Shown: piece after piece, positions 25,370 to 34,265 of the stretch | How positions within the stretch are numbered: the stretch's first letter is position 1 | How the letters are laid out: the number at the start of each line of letters is the position of its first letter | From: Actinoallomurus liliacearum | Lineage (GTDB): Bacteria; Actinomycetota; Actinomycetes; Streptosporangiales; Streptosporangiaceae | Assembly: GCF_039542035.1 (NCBI RefSeq) | Contig: NZ_BAABHJ010000005.1 | Location: forward strand, 310,001-374,000 | Direction: 5' to 3' | DNA: 64,000 nucleotides | Notes under the pieces: generated by a model | What the model saw: only the letters and a program-made list of their open reading frames with translations | What the model was told of the DNA's origin: nothing | Databases searched by the model: none | Made by a program: the position numbers and the translations under genes

Positions 25370-25633
25370 GTGGAGCTCATAGGTCGTTCAGATCGGTCAT
25401 GGAACAACGACGCCAACGGGAGCCGCGAACGGCGTTCGTCGTCTCGAAGGCCCAGCCGAGGCGACTCACGAGCCCGGGAGCAGGCATGGCGGTGGGCCCA
25501 GGCCCACCGCACATCCGGGGGTGAACTCCCGCAGGGAAAGGCAATAGCCGACGAGTTCGGCCGCAGCGAACGCTGGGGGCGGCTAGTCAAGCAGGCTGGA
25601 CAAGCCGGGCGACTTGGCGAAACCGCAGCATAG
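25370..25633 (+). pseudogene. Remnant of a DUF2637-type mobile-element protein
   Basis: The last ~50 residues of this frame (WRWAQAHRTSGGELPQGKAIADEFGRSERWGRLVKQAG) match the conserved C-terminal helix-turn-helix-like tail of DUF2637 transfer/spread proteins from actinobacterial integrative elements. The N-terminal membrane region expected for the family is missing and replaced by low-complexity Ser/Arg-rich sequence. No replication, transfer or integrase genes flank it, so it is probably a relic of an excised or decayed element. Confidence 0.55.
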
Positions 25634-25892
25634 GCCGACAAGACTGATTCCGCGTTTCGTCATTGTCGCTCCGCACGCTTGGTTCTCGAAATCAACCTTC
25701 ACGGTGATGGCCTAGCCGAATACCTTGCCTGGCCGCACCTACGGTGAAGGAATGATCCGCTTTCGGTCGGCGCGGTCAGACGCCGACTCAAGGCACCACC
25801 GGTCTCAGCCCTCTTCGGAGTCGGGCGACGGGCCGCCTTCATGTACCCGTCGGAAGGTAGGCGTCCGCCGACTTCCGGCACGGTCACGCCGA

Positions 25893-27287
25893 GTGCGGAA
25901 TCGCGGCGGACCGGTACGGCGGAAACCGGGGTGGGTGGTCTGGCTGTCTCTCGTTGGCTGGGCTGCGTTGATCGTCGGCGCGTTCGGGATAGGCGCACTG
26001 ATGCGTCGGGCCGGGGCGATGCCGGTGGATGCGTTCCCGCCGTTGCATGCTCAGGCTCGGTTGCTGCTCCGTCCCTTGCTGCCTGCGGTGGCCTTTGGAC
26101 TGGTCGGGGTCGCGGTTCTGCCCGTGACGGCGCGGCGGTTGCCGTGGCGGCCGCTGCTGGCGGTCGCGTGGCTGGGTTCGGTGGGCTGGGCAGTGATGCT
26201 CCAGCTTCCCGACGGCATTTCCCGGCCGCTGACCACCCCGACGGAGTACCTCGCCGAGCTGCCTGCGATGGGTGATGATCCCGTGGACTGGCTGCGCGCT
26301 TTCACCATGGAGATGCAGGCGTTTCCCACGCACGTGAAGGGGCATCCGCCGCTGCCCATGCTGGTTCTGTGGACGATCCAGTGGATGGGGCTGGCCGGTG
26401 CGGGGTGGGCGGCTGCCTTCGTGATCGTGGTCGGGGCTTCGGCGACGGCTGCCATCGGGATCACCGTGCGGGTGATCGCTGGTGAGGACGTCGCGCGCCG
26501 GGCGGTGCCGTTCCTTGTGCTCTCGCCGGTCGCGCTGTGGGTCGCCACCAGTGTGGACGCCTTCTTTCTCGGGGTGGCGGCGTGGGCGGTGGCGCTGGTC
26601 GCTGTCGCGGCCGCCGGTTCGGGCTCGTCCCTGAACGGTGTGGTCGACCGGAGCGCGCGTATCGGGTCATTCAAGCGGGTGGCGGTCCCGTTCGCGGGCG
26701 GGCTGCTGCTGGGGGCCCTGCCGTACCTGAGTTATGGCCTGTTGCCGATCTTCGCGCTGCCGCTTGCGGTGCTCGTCCTGACGCGGCCGGCCTGGCCGGT
26801 TCTCATGGCGCTCGCGGCCGGATCCCTGGTCGTTCCAATCGCCTTCACCATGGCCGGGTTCTCCTGGTGGGAGGGAGTGGTAGGGACCCATGTCGCCTGG
26901 CTGATCTCTCATGGATCCAGGCGACCGTACGCGTACTTTCTCCTCGGCGACCTGGCCGTCTTGGCCCTTCTGGTCGGTCCGGCGGCTGCTGTGGCCCTGC
27001 CGACCGCGCTGCGGTGCGCCGCCGGTCCGGTGTTCACCGGATTACCTGGCGGACGAGGACGCCCTGTGCCGGACAGGCTCGGATGGCTCGCCGCGGCCGC
27101 ACTCGCCGGGGTGCTCGCGCTGGACCTGTCCGGCGTCACATCTGGTGAGGTCGAGCGAATCTGGATTCCCTACGCGGCGTGGGTCGTGACCGTGACCGCG
27201 GTCCACCGGCCACCGGGCCGTACGATGCTGCTCGCGCAGACGGTGACCGCCCTTGTGATCGAGGCCTTTGTGCGGTCGCCATGGTGA
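25893..27287 (+). CDS. Polytopic membrane protein, GT-C glycosyltransferase-like
   Basis: About 464 residues from the GTG at 25893, with 10 or more membrane helices. The loop after the first helices (PVDWLRAFTMEMQAFPTHVKGHPPLPMLVLWTIQWMG) resembles the first extracytoplasmic loop of GT-C mannosyl/arabinosyltransferase-like enzymes. The end EVERIWIPYAAWVV is common in that group. The frame is open further upstream (to 25725), but that part is Arg/Ser-rich and unlike a membrane N-terminus, so I prefer the GTG. It stands convergent to the epimerase gene at the edge of a glycan-related cluster. Activity and lipid-linked donor are inferred, not shown. Confidence 0.7.
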   Translation: MRNRGGPVRRKPGWVVWLSLVGWAALIVGAFGIGALMRRAGAMPVDAFPPLHAQARLLLRPLLPAVAFGLVGVAVLPVTARRLPWRPLLAVAWLGSVGWAVMLQLPDGISRPLTTPTEYLAELPAMGDDPVDWLRAFTMEMQAFPTHVKGHPPLPMLVLWTIQWMGLAGAGWAAAFVIVVGASATAAIGITVRVIAGEDVARRAVPFLVLSPVALWVATSVDAFFLGVAAWAVALVAVAAAGSGSSLNGVVDRSARIGSFKRVAVPFAGGLLLGALPYLSYGLLPIFALPLAVLVLTRPAWPVLMALAAGSLVVPIAFTMAGFSWWEGVVGTHVAWLISHGSRRPYAYFLLGDLAVLALLVGPAAAVALPTALRCAAGPVFTGLPGGRGRPVPDRLGWLAAAALAGVLALDLSGVTSGEVERIWIPYAAWVVTVTAVHRPPGRTMLLAQTVTALVIEAFVRSPW

Positions 27288-27312
27288 AGCGCACGCCGTG
27301 TGGCAGGGCTGC

Positions 27313-28296
27313 TCAGGCACGCCTGGCGAACTCGGCCATGCCGTCCTCGAAGCGGACCGACGCGCGGAAGCCGAGCTCGGCGGCGGCCCGGCCGGGCTCG
27401 GCGACGATGTGCCGGACGTCACCGAGCCGATAGTCGCCGGTCACGACCGGGTCGGGGCCGCCGTAAGTGTTGGCGAGGGCCGCCGCCATCTCCCCAACCG
27501 TGTGCGGCCTTCCGCTGGCGATGTTGTAGGCGCGCGGTTCACGCGGACCGGGCTGGGACTCCAGCGCGAGGACGTTGGCGCGTGCGACGTCCCGGACGTG
27601 GACGAAGTCGCGCCGCTGGCCGCCGTCTTCGAAGACGAGCGGCGGCTCTCCGTGTTCGAGGCGGGAACGGAAGATGGCGGCAACGCCCGCGTACGGGGTG
27701 TCTCGCGGCATCCGCGGCCCGTACACGTTGTGGTAGCGCAGCGCCACGACGGACCCGCCGGTCGCCCGCGCCCACGACGCCGCGAGGTGCTCTTGGGCGA
27801 GTTTGGTGTCGGCGTAGGCGTTGCGGGGGTCCATCGGGGCGTCCTCGTCCACGGTGCCGGGGGTCAGCGGCGCTGCACAGGCCGGGCAGCGCGGTTCGAA
27901 ACGGCCGCCTGCGAGGTCGGCGGCCGCACGCGGGCCGGGCCGGACCCGGCCGTGGTCCGGGCAGTCGTAGGCGCCCTCGCCGTACACCACCATCGAGGAG
28001 GCCAGCACGAGGCGGTTCACACCCGCTTGTGCCATGCCGGCGAGCAGCACGGCGGTGCCCAAGACGTTCGTCGAGGCGTACGCCGGGAGGTCGGAGACGT
28101 CCACGCCGAGACCGACCTTGGCCGCCTGATGGCAGACCGCCTCTATTCCTTTCAGATGGCGTGCGACCGATGACTCGTCGCGTATGTCTTCATCGCCTCG
28201 CAGGTCGAACGGACGTGTGTCATGGCCACGCTCGTTCAGTGCCTCGACGACATGAGAGCCGATGAACCCTGCCGAGCCGGTGACGAGTATGCGCAT
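27313..28296 (-). CDS. NAD-dependent nucleotide-sugar epimerase/dehydratase
   Basis: This is a 327-residue extended SDR. MRILVTGSAGFIGSHVV carries the GxxGxxG loop (residues 7-13); the YADTK segment (NAYADTKLAQEHL) holds the catalytic Tyr-Lys pair; RYHNVYGPRMPRDTPYAGVAAIFRSRL is typical of sugar epimerases. An insertion with four Cys (YDCPDHG... RCPAC) may bind zinc. The ATG at 28296 is chosen over a GTG at 28305 because the Rossmann strand starts there. It probably supplies a modified nucleotide sugar to neighbouring transferases. Confidence 0.9.
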   Translation of the reverse strand: MRILVTGSAGFIGSHVVEALNERGHDTRPFDLRGDEDIRDESSVARHLKGIEAVCHQAAKVGLGVDVSDLPAYASTNVLGTAVLLAGMAQAGVNRLVLASSMVVYGEGAYDCPDHGRVRPGPRAAADLAGGRFEPRCPACAAPLTPGTVDEDAPMDPRNAYADTKLAQEHLAASWARATGGSVVALRYHNVYGPRMPRDTPYAGVAAIFRSRLEHGEPPLVFEDGGQRRDFVHVRDVARANVLALESQPGPREPRAYNIASGRPHTVGEMAAALANTYGGPDPVVTGDYRLGDVRHIVAEPGRAAAELGFRASVRFEDGMAEFARRA

Positions 28297-28369
28297 GTCC
28301 GGCACGCTAACCAGACAGGGCCGCGCGGAGTCCCGCGACGTGACCGGCTGTACGCACTCTGTAAGAAGT

Positions 28370-30178
28370 TCAGCGGTCGCGGATGGCGCACGCGGCGTTG
28401 ATCAGGCCGATGTGGCTGAACGCCTGGGGGAAGTTGCCGATGGGCTCACCGGTGGCGGAGTCGACCTCTTCGGCGAGCAGGCCGACGTCGTTGGCGTGGG
28501 AAACCGCGGTCTGGAACACCTGGCCGGCTCGCGTGGCCTGGCCGGTCAGCGCGAGGGCATGGGCCAGCCAGAACGTGCAGAGCAGGAAGGCTCCTTCCCC
28601 ACCGGGGAGCCCGTCCGAGGTGATGTATCGGCGAACGAGACCGCGGGCATCGGTGAGGTGTGCCGCAATGGCGTTCACGGTGGCCCGCACACGCGGTTCA
28701 TCGCCGGGCAGGAATCCGACCATTGGGATGGCCATCGCGGACGCGTCGAGATGCGGGTCGCCGAAGGCCTGGGTGAACGCGCCGACGTCTGGGTTCCAGC
28801 CCTGTGTGAGGATCGCCGTACGGATCTGAGCGCGGATGCGTTCCCACTCGCCGACGCGAGCGGTCGCTCCCAGGGCGGGGGCCAGGGCGATGGCGCGATC
28901 GAGGGCCACCCAGCACATGAGCTTGGAATGCAGGAAGTGCCGGCTCGGACCGCGGACCTCCCAGATGCCTTGATCGGGTTCCTGCCAGCGGTGGGCGGCC
29001 GTCTCCGCGGCGCCGAGCAGGAACCTGCGCGTGATCGGGTCGTAGTGCCGGTGCGTCGTGCTGGAGCGGAGCTGGTGGGCGGCGTCGAGCAGTTCACCGT
29101 AGACGTCGAGTTGGCGCTGGCGCCATGCGTCGTTGCCGACGCGCACGGGGGCACTGCCGCGCCAGCCGGTCAGATGCGGCAGCAGGCGTTCGCTGAGGTC
29201 ACGTTCTCCGCCGACGCCGTACATGATCTGCAGATCGGAGGCGTGGTCGAGCCGGGTGGCCGCCGCGCGGGCGAGGAAGCCGAAGAACGCCGCCTCCTCC
29301 TTCTCACATGCCGTGATGTCGAGGGCCTGCAGGGTGAGGCTGGCGTCGCGGACCCAGGTGTAGCGGTAGTCCCAGTTGCGTACTCCGCCGGCATCCTCCG
29401 GCAGCGATGTGGTGGCCGCGGCGACGATCGCTCCGGTGGGGGCGAATGTCAGTGCGCGAAGCACCCGTCCGCTGTGGGCCACCTGGTCCTGCCAGGGCCC
29501 CTCATAGCGGGCGTGTTGGCGGGACCAGGATCGCCAGCCTTCGATGGTGTCCTTGATCCGGCGGTGGATTCGCCGCTGACTCCAGCACGCCGGTTCGGCC
29601 TCCCACGCTGCGCCGACGTGCAGCGCGAGGCCGAAGCGTTGACCGGCGGTCAGGGTGACCGTGGCATGCGCGGTGGCACCGTCGGTCCGCAGTTCGGCGG
29701 GGATCGACAGGCTCAGAACGTGGGCGCCGCCACGGGCGATCAGTCCACCGCGCACCGGCTCCATCAGGGGGCGTACGAGACCGAACTCCGGGCGTGGCGC
29801 GTACGTCACGGCGAGAGTGACGGTGCCGTCCACGCAGGTCGCCTCGCGGAGAAGGACACCCGGCGAGGACGCGCCGATGCCGTGCCCGCGCTCGCGTCTG
29901 CCCAGCGCGAGCGCGTCGACGAGCACGATCGTGCCGTCCGGCGTGCGGAAGGTGGTCTCCAGGACGAGAGTGCCCTCGACGTATCTTCGGGCGATCTCGG
30001 CGGGACCGGTCGGGCGGATCGACCAGTGTCCGGCGTCGTCGTCGAGCAGGCGCGCGAAGATCGCCGGACTGTCGAACCGGGGGAAGCACAGCCAGTCGAC
30101 CGAGCCGTCCGAGGCGACCAGGGCGGCCGAACGGCAGTCCGCCAGCAACGCGTAGTCGCTGATCGGCCGTGTGCTCAC
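28370..30178 (-). CDS. GH15 family glycoside hydrolase (trehalase/glucoamylase-like)
   Basis: This is a 602-residue protein. The N-terminal beta-sandwich region starts ISDYALLADCRSAALVASDGSVDWLCFPRFDSPAIFARLLDD, the classic GH15 trehalase/glucoamylase start. In the (alpha/alpha)6 barrel are NWDYRYTWVRDASLTLQAL, the acid Glu in IWEVRGPSRHFLHSKLMCWVALDRA and the second Glu region EEVDSATGEPIGNFPQAFSHIGLINAA. It lacks a signal peptide, so it is probably cytoplasmic. Related actinobacterial enzymes hydrolyse trehalose or alpha-glucans; which one applies here is unknown. It is 12 nt downstream of the membrane protein gene. Confidence 0.93.
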   Translation of the reverse strand: MSTRPISDYALLADCRSAALVASDGSVDWLCFPRFDSPAIFARLLDDDAGHWSIRPTGPAEIARRYVEGTLVLETTFRTPDGTIVLVDALALGRRERGHGIGASSPGVLLREATCVDGTVTLAVTYAPRPEFGLVRPLMEPVRGGLIARGGAHVLSLSIPAELRTDGATAHATVTLTAGQRFGLALHVGAAWEAEPACWSQRRIHRRIKDTIEGWRSWSRQHARYEGPWQDQVAHSGRVLRALTFAPTGAIVAAATTSLPEDAGGVRNWDYRYTWVRDASLTLQALDITACEKEEAAFFGFLARAAATRLDHASDLQIMYGVGGERDLSERLLPHLTGWRGSAPVRVGNDAWRQRQLDVYGELLDAAHQLRSSTTHRHYDPITRRFLLGAAETAAHRWQEPDQGIWEVRGPSRHFLHSKLMCWVALDRAIALAPALGATARVGEWERIRAQIRTAILTQGWNPDVGAFTQAFGDPHLDASAMAIPMVGFLPGDEPRVRATVNAIAAHLTDARGLVRRYITSDGLPGGEGAFLLCTFWLAHALALTGQATRAGQVFQTAVSHANDVGLLAEEVDSATGEPIGNFPQAFSHIGLINAACAIRDR

Positions 30179-30190
30179 CAGACGGCCCTC

Positions 30191-30796
30191 CTACCTGCGA
30201 CGGAGTCTTTCCGGCCGCTGTTTCGGGCGTTGTCCGCGCTCCGCGGACGCCGCGGACCGCAGACGCAGGGCGTAGATGATGGCGGATCCGGCGAACAACA
30301 CGCCCGTCACCAGGAGCCACCGTCCCAGATAGGGGCTGAGACCCAGACCGACCGCCTTCCGGTACGTCTCTCCGGACTGCCGAAGAATCAGTGGGAACCA
30401 GACGAGCAGCAGAAGCCCCGACAGCCCCGCCGGTACGCGAACGTAGTTGATCCACGGCCGCCACCGGACGCGAGGGCCCGGCCGGCGTCGTCCCCACCGG
30501 CGTCGCTGCACGGCGACGTCGGCGAGCGCGTACAGCGGGAACAGCACGAGGTCGTGAACGATCGCCGCGCCGACGAACCAGATCAAAAAACCCACCCAGA
30601 TACCTGCGGCGGCGACCCGGCTCGCGGCGTAGCCGGCCAGGGCGAAGCAGGCGAGCAGAGCGAGCAGATGCAGGGGATCGGCGCCATAGTGCGGGGCGAT
30701 CCGCCGGCGGACGGCACCGAGCGGACGCCGAAGGCCGTCCCGGTGATGTGCGGTGATCCGTCGGCGGACGCCCTGGGACGGTGACTTGGCGCTCAT
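30191..30796 (-). CDS. Membrane protein of unknown function
   Basis: This is a 201-residue protein with about four helices (LLALLACFALAGYAASRVAAAGIWVGFLIWFVGAAIVHDLVLFPLYALADVAV; VPAGLSGLLLLVWFPLIL; LLVTGVLFAGSAIIYAL) and Arg-rich ends. No family is recognised. The start ATG at 30796 overlaps the stop of the molybdopterin oxidoreductase gene (ATGA), so the two are translationally coupled. The His-containing second helix could coordinate heme or quinone, but that is speculative. Confidence 0.75.
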   Translation of the reverse strand: MSAKSPSQGVRRRITAHHRDGLRRPLGAVRRRIAPHYGADPLHLLALLACFALAGYAASRVAAAGIWVGFLIWFVGAAIVHDLVLFPLYALADVAVQRRRWGRRRPGPRVRWRPWINYVRVPAGLSGLLLLVWFPLILRQSGETYRKAVGLGLSPYLGRWLLVTGVLFAGSAIIYALRLRSAASAERGQRPKQRPERLRRR

Positions 30797-32154
30797 GATC
30801 CTGCCGGCCGGAAGGTGAGCCGGGTGACCCACTTGGTGTTGTGCACGCCCGGCGCGTTCGGAACGATGATCCGGGCGGGGAACCCGTGGTCGAGGGACAG
30901 GTCGGCGCCGTTGACGCGAAGCGCGAGCAACGAGGCCGGGTCGGCCACCTGGCGGGCGCTGAGGGTCACGTGGCCGAAGACCCCTCCGCGTTCGAGGGAC
31001 TCGACGAAGACCTCGTCTCTTCCGGGTGTGGCGCCGGCCAGCCGGGCCAGGTCGGCCAGGCGCACACCGGTCCAGCTTTGCTGGGTGGACCATCCCTCAA
31101 CGCAGGCGATCGGCAGGTCGTAGGTGTGCAGGGGCATGGTCAGAAGATCCGGACGGGCAAGGCGCATCCGCTGCGGGCCGACCAATTCCAGCCGCCAGCC
31201 CGGACCGGCCTCGTGTGCCGTGATGCCCTTGGCGGCCGCGGTCTTGTTCACTTGAAAATCGTTGGGCCCGGTGCCGTATTCGCGGCCGTGTGGGGCCAGC
31301 AACGCGGTGCGCCGCAGCGGCCCGTCGATCGTCTGGCCGACGGACAGGCCGAACAAGGTCAGTGACGCACCGCCCACGAAGCCGAGCAGCCCTCGTCGTG
31401 AGACGGTCGGATCCGCCGGATGAACCGCGACCAGACCGTCGGGGTCGGGGGGTTCCGGACGGGTGTCGCCCAGACCGGTACGCAACTCCTGGCGGAAGCT
31501 CCGCGAGCGCAGTGCGCTGATCATCCTTGGCAGCTTCAGCGCGACATGAACGACGAACGCGCCCAGGAAGATCCACGCCCCGTACAGGTGCGCCGGATAG
31601 AAGAACGGAAACACATAGAACAGCTGGATGTTGAGGATGCCGGTGACGAACTCGAACACCGCGCCACCGACCAGCAGCAGCAGGCTGATCCGCTCCAATG
31701 CCTGAGCCGGAGAACGCGCCGGAGGCCAGTCGAACAACTTGGGGATGACCGACCACAGCTTGGCCAGCAGGACCGGAACGAGCGTGATCCCGAGGATGAC
31801 GTGGACCGCCTGGCTGAGCCGGTACAACCAGGCCGGACGGGTCGGCCAATCGAACAGATAGAAGCCCAGCCCGCCTTTCTGTGGTGTCAAGTCGTTGCCC
31901 GCCAGCCGCGGATCGTAGGCGGCGTAGGACAGCAGCCCGGTCACCGCGATCAAGGTGATGCCGACCAGCAGGACGACACCGAACACCGACGTCAGCCACG
32001 GCCCACGCACCGGGCTCCGCCAGAACTCACGACGAAACGGCCCAGGCGGTGGATGCGCGGTCAGCCACGCGCTTACCCCATGCCTGCGCCGGCCCGAACG
32101 CTCATCAGAGCGGGCCCTGTTCCGTTCGTCTCGCGGCATTCGTTGATCTGCCAT
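30793..32154 (-). CDS. Membrane-anchored molybdopterin oxidoreductase (sulfite oxidase family)
   Basis: This is a 453-residue protein. The N-terminal half has four to five helices like a di-heme cytochrome b561-type domain (WLTSVFGVVLLVGITLIAVTGLLSY, LSQAVHVILGITLVPVLLAKLW, HLYGAWIFLGAFVVHVALKLP). The C-terminal half is the sulfite-oxidase/YedY molybdopterin domain (PF00174), with the expected Mo ligand Cys351 in PIACVEGWS and the DHGFPARIIVPNAPGVHNTKWVTRLTF end. The fusion would pass electrons between the cofactor and the membrane. The ATG at 32154 gives the best ribosome-binding site; longer starts yield low-complexity Arg-rich sequence. Confidence 0.9.
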   Translation of the reverse strand: MADQRMPRDERNRARSDERSGRRRHGVSAWLTAHPPPGPFRREFWRSPVRGPWLTSVFGVVLLVGITLIAVTGLLSYAAYDPRLAGNDLTPQKGGLGFYLFDWPTRPAWLYRLSQAVHVILGITLVPVLLAKLWSVIPKLFDWPPARSPAQALERISLLLLVGGAVFEFVTGILNIQLFYVFPFFYPAHLYGAWIFLGAFVVHVALKLPRMISALRSRSFRQELRTGLGDTRPEPPDPDGLVAVHPADPTVSRRGLLGFVGGASLTLFGLSVGQTIDGPLRRTALLAPHGREYGTGPNDFQVNKTAAAKGITAHEAGPGWRLELVGPQRMRLARPDLLTMPLHTYDLPIACVEGWSTQQSWTGVRLADLARLAGATPGRDEVFVESLERGGVFGHVTLSARQVADPASLLALRVNGADLSLDHGFPARIIVPNAPGVHNTKWVTRLTFRPAGS

Positions 32155-32225
32155 GGCTCCCCCCGAAAGCCACTCCTTCTCCCATTCCCCGCAACATTCG
32201 GCCCGATTCGCGCGCAAGCGCACGA

Positions 32226-32897
32226 TCACGGGGCGGACCGCCACGGTGGCGAGGCGATGACAGGGGCGAGATCGCGAACGCAGGCGGCGAAACGGGTCTG
32301 TGGGGCGAGACGAGCGACCGCGGCAGCGTCCACAGCGGTGTCGACGTCCCGCAGCACAGGGAGATCGGAGACCCGCAGACCGGCGGCGCACAGCCGTGCC
32401 CGCTGTACGGCACCGGTGGCGGGCGTGGACATGGGCACACCCCGTAGCAGTTCGGGGTCAGGCTCTCGTAATCCCAAGGCCCAAAAGCCTCCGTCGACGG
32501 CCGGACCGAACCACGCGTCCACCCCGTCCCAGGCCACGGTGAGCAGGTCGGGGGTGATCTGCGGTGTGTCCATACCGATCAGCAGCGCCGGCCCCGACAC
32601 CGCCGCGAACGCCGCGGCCAGTCTCTCATCCAGCCCTCCCGCGACTTGGGGGACGATCTCGAATCCGTCCGGGACCCACGGCCCAGGCCGGCCGTCCAGG
32701 ACCAGGACCCGGCGGCAGGCGGGCGAGGCGAGTGCCGCACGCAACGTGTCCGCCAACGCGGCCTCGGCGAGCACGGCCGCCTGCTCGAAAGAGTACGGCG
32801 GCACCAGCCGTGTCTTGACCCGCCCCGGCACCGGCTGCTTCGCGATGACCAGCAGGGTCGTCACCACGCCGGCACGCGTGAACGCGCCACCGCCCAT
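32226..32897 (-). CDS. TIGR04282/DUF2064 family transferase
   Basis: This is a 223-residue nucleotidyl/glycosyltransferase-fold protein. LLVIAKQPVPGRVKTRLVPPYSFEQAAVLAEAALADTL is the family start, and ALLIGMDTPQITPDLL and WFGPAVDGGFWALGL carry the conserved Asp-containing substrate loops. Members are annotated as arsenosugar biosynthesis glycosyltransferases, but many sit in glycan clusters with GT2 enzymes as here. The ATG at 32897 overlaps the GT2 stop (TGATG), so expression is coupled. Confidence 0.88.
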   Translation of the reverse strand: MGGGAFTRAGVVTTLLVIAKQPVPGRVKTRLVPPYSFEQAAVLAEAALADTLRAALASPACRRVLVLDGRPGPWVPDGFEIVPQVAGGLDERLAAAFAAVSGPALLIGMDTPQITPDLLTVAWDGVDAWFGPAVDGGFWALGLREPDPELLRGVPMSTPATGAVQRARLCAAGLRVSDLPVLRDVDTAVDAAAVARLAPQTRFAACVRDLAPVIASPPWRSAP

Positions 32898-33556
32898 CAC
32901 CGGCCGAGCACCGCGCTCATGTCCTGGACAGCCTGCTGGAAGCCACGAAGCGTCCCGGTGACCTTCGACCGGCCGATCCGCGGCAGGTAGTCCACCTCGA
33001 CCTCACGCACTCGCCAGCCGGCCTCCGCCGCGCGTACCACCATCTCCAGCGCATAACCGCACCGCCGATCGGCCAGCCCCAACGCGAGGAGATCCACACG
33101 CCGGCCCGCCCGCATCGGCCCGAGATCACGCACCCGGACGCCGGTGCGGCGCCGGATGCGCCGTGCCAACTCCCGGTTGGCCAGCCGGGCCGGCAGCGGC
33201 CAGGCCCCACGTGCGACCGGCCGACGGCGCCCCAGGACCAGATCGGCCGAGCCGTCCAGGACCGGTCCGGCGACCCGCGGCAGCTGACGCGGATCCAGGC
33301 TCGCGTCGCAGTCACAGAAGCAGACCACTTCGGCGACGGCCGCCGAAAGACCCGCGTGACATGCCGCGCCGAACCCGCGCCGCGGCTCCCCGATGACCAC
33401 GGACCCGAGCGACCGGGCGACACTCGAAGATCCGTCCACGGAACCGTTGTCGACCACGATCGGGCGAAAACCGTCGGGGAGTCGACCGAGCACCCACGGC
33501 AGGGCCTCGGCCTCATCAAGGCAGGGCAAGATGACATCAACGACCACGTCGGTCAC
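32897..33556 (-). CDS. GT2 family glycosyltransferase
   Basis: This is a 219-residue GT-A fold transferase. VDVILPCLDEAEALPWVLGRLP, VVDNGSVDGSSSVA and the metal-binding CFCDCDASLD (DxD-like) define the family; the end IGRSKVTGTLRGFQQAVQDMSAV is typical of dolichyl-phosphate-mannose-synthase-like members without a membrane domain. It starts at a GTG. A decayed copy of its 3' end lies immediately upstream at 33611-33668. Donor and acceptor are not predictable. Confidence 0.9.
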   Translation of the reverse strand: MTDVVVDVILPCLDEAEALPWVLGRLPDGFRPIVVDNGSVDGSSSVARSLGSVVIGEPRRGFGAACHAGLSAAVAEVVCFCDCDASLDPRQLPRVAGPVLDGSADLVLGRRRPVARGAWPLPARLANRELARRIRRRTGVRVRDLGPMRAGRRVDLLALGLADRRCGYALEMVVRAAEAGWRVREVEVDYLPRIGRSKVTGTLRGFQQAVQDMSAVLGR

Positions 33557-33610
33557 ACTCGGTAATGTCCCCTTAGTGCCTCAGCGCCACACGACCGTAG
33601 TCAGAGAAGA

Positions 33611-33668
33611 CGCTCATGTCCTGGACAGCCTGCCGGATGGCCGCGAAGCGTCCCGCTGACCTTCGATC
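33611..33668 (-). pseudogene. Decayed copy of the GT2 gene 3' end
   Basis: These ~58 bp closely match 32915-32969, the end of the GT2 gene (shared GCTCATGTCCTGGACAGCC on the plus strand and AGCGTCCC...TGACCTTCGA). Translated on the minus strand it gives RFAAIRQAVQDMSVF, parallel to RGFQQAVQDMSAV. Only the C-terminal part remains, so it is a leftover of a tandem duplication or of recombination between transferase genes. Confidence 0.6.
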
Positions 33669-33905
33669 GTTAGGTGGTCGGTAGACACAGTCGGTGACGG
33701 GCCGAGCGAGACCCGCTCGTGATGAGCAACACCGACGCGACCAAAAGAGTCCGTCTATGTCGTCGAGGACGCCGACGCAGGCGGCGCCGTCGTCGCCGCG
33801 GTGACCAGCTTCCCCGTGCCCCCTGGCAGCGCCGTCGACCTCGCACTGATCGGGGAGAGGATGGCAAGGGCGACACGCCCAGGACATCGACGCCCGGCAG
33901 AAGCG

Positions 33906-33939
33906 CAGAGCGGGACAGATGCCCATCTGTCCCGCTCTG
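33906..33939 (-). terminator. Terminator of the tRNA-Leu gene
   Basis: A perfect 15-bp stem (CAGAGCGGGACAGAT with its complement) surrounds a 4-nt loop. It begins 8 nt beyond the 3' end of tRNA-Leu in the direction of transcription. Confidence 0.85.
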
Positions 33940-33947
33940 TCACGATG

Positions 33948-34033
33948 TGTCCGAGGGGGGACTTGAACCCCCATGCCCCGTAAAGGGCACTAGCACCTCA
34001 AGCTAGCGCGTCTGCCTATTCCGCCACCCGGAC
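33948..34033 (-). tRNA. tRNA-Leu (anticodon GAG)
   Basis: The 86-nt minus-strand sequence folds as a class II tRNA: acceptor GTCCGGG pairs with CTCGGAC (one G-T), D arm TGGCGGAATAGGCAGACGCG, anticodon stem-loop GCTAGCTTGAGGTGCTAG with GAG, long variable arm TGCCCTTTACGGGGCA, and T arm GGGGGTTCAAGTCCCCC. CCA is not encoded. It reads CUC codons. Confidence 0.95.
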
Positions 34034-34265
34034 GTGGTGTGCCCCCGCGTCTCTCCGCGTCGGCTGCCACAGACTAGCAAATCCCTGGTGATGCCGCGAA
34101 GTCGGTTTCAGCGGCCACCCTGACCAGGCGTGCCAGGCCTGGGGGCGGCTGCGGGAGGATGGGGTGGACATCCCGGGCGAGACGAGCCGGGTACCCGCGA
34201 CAGGCGGTGCGCCGCGCCTCAGGCGGCGGTGCTCCGGTTCTGCGCCGCGCGTGCGAGGAGGCAAC

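Noticed and set aside
33722..33900. Small frame MSNTDAT that would join VYVVEDADAGGAVVAAVTSFPVPPG by a one-base shift in an AAAA run
   Set aside because: It reads plausibly in pieces but needs a frameshift, has a weak ribosome-binding site and matches no known family.
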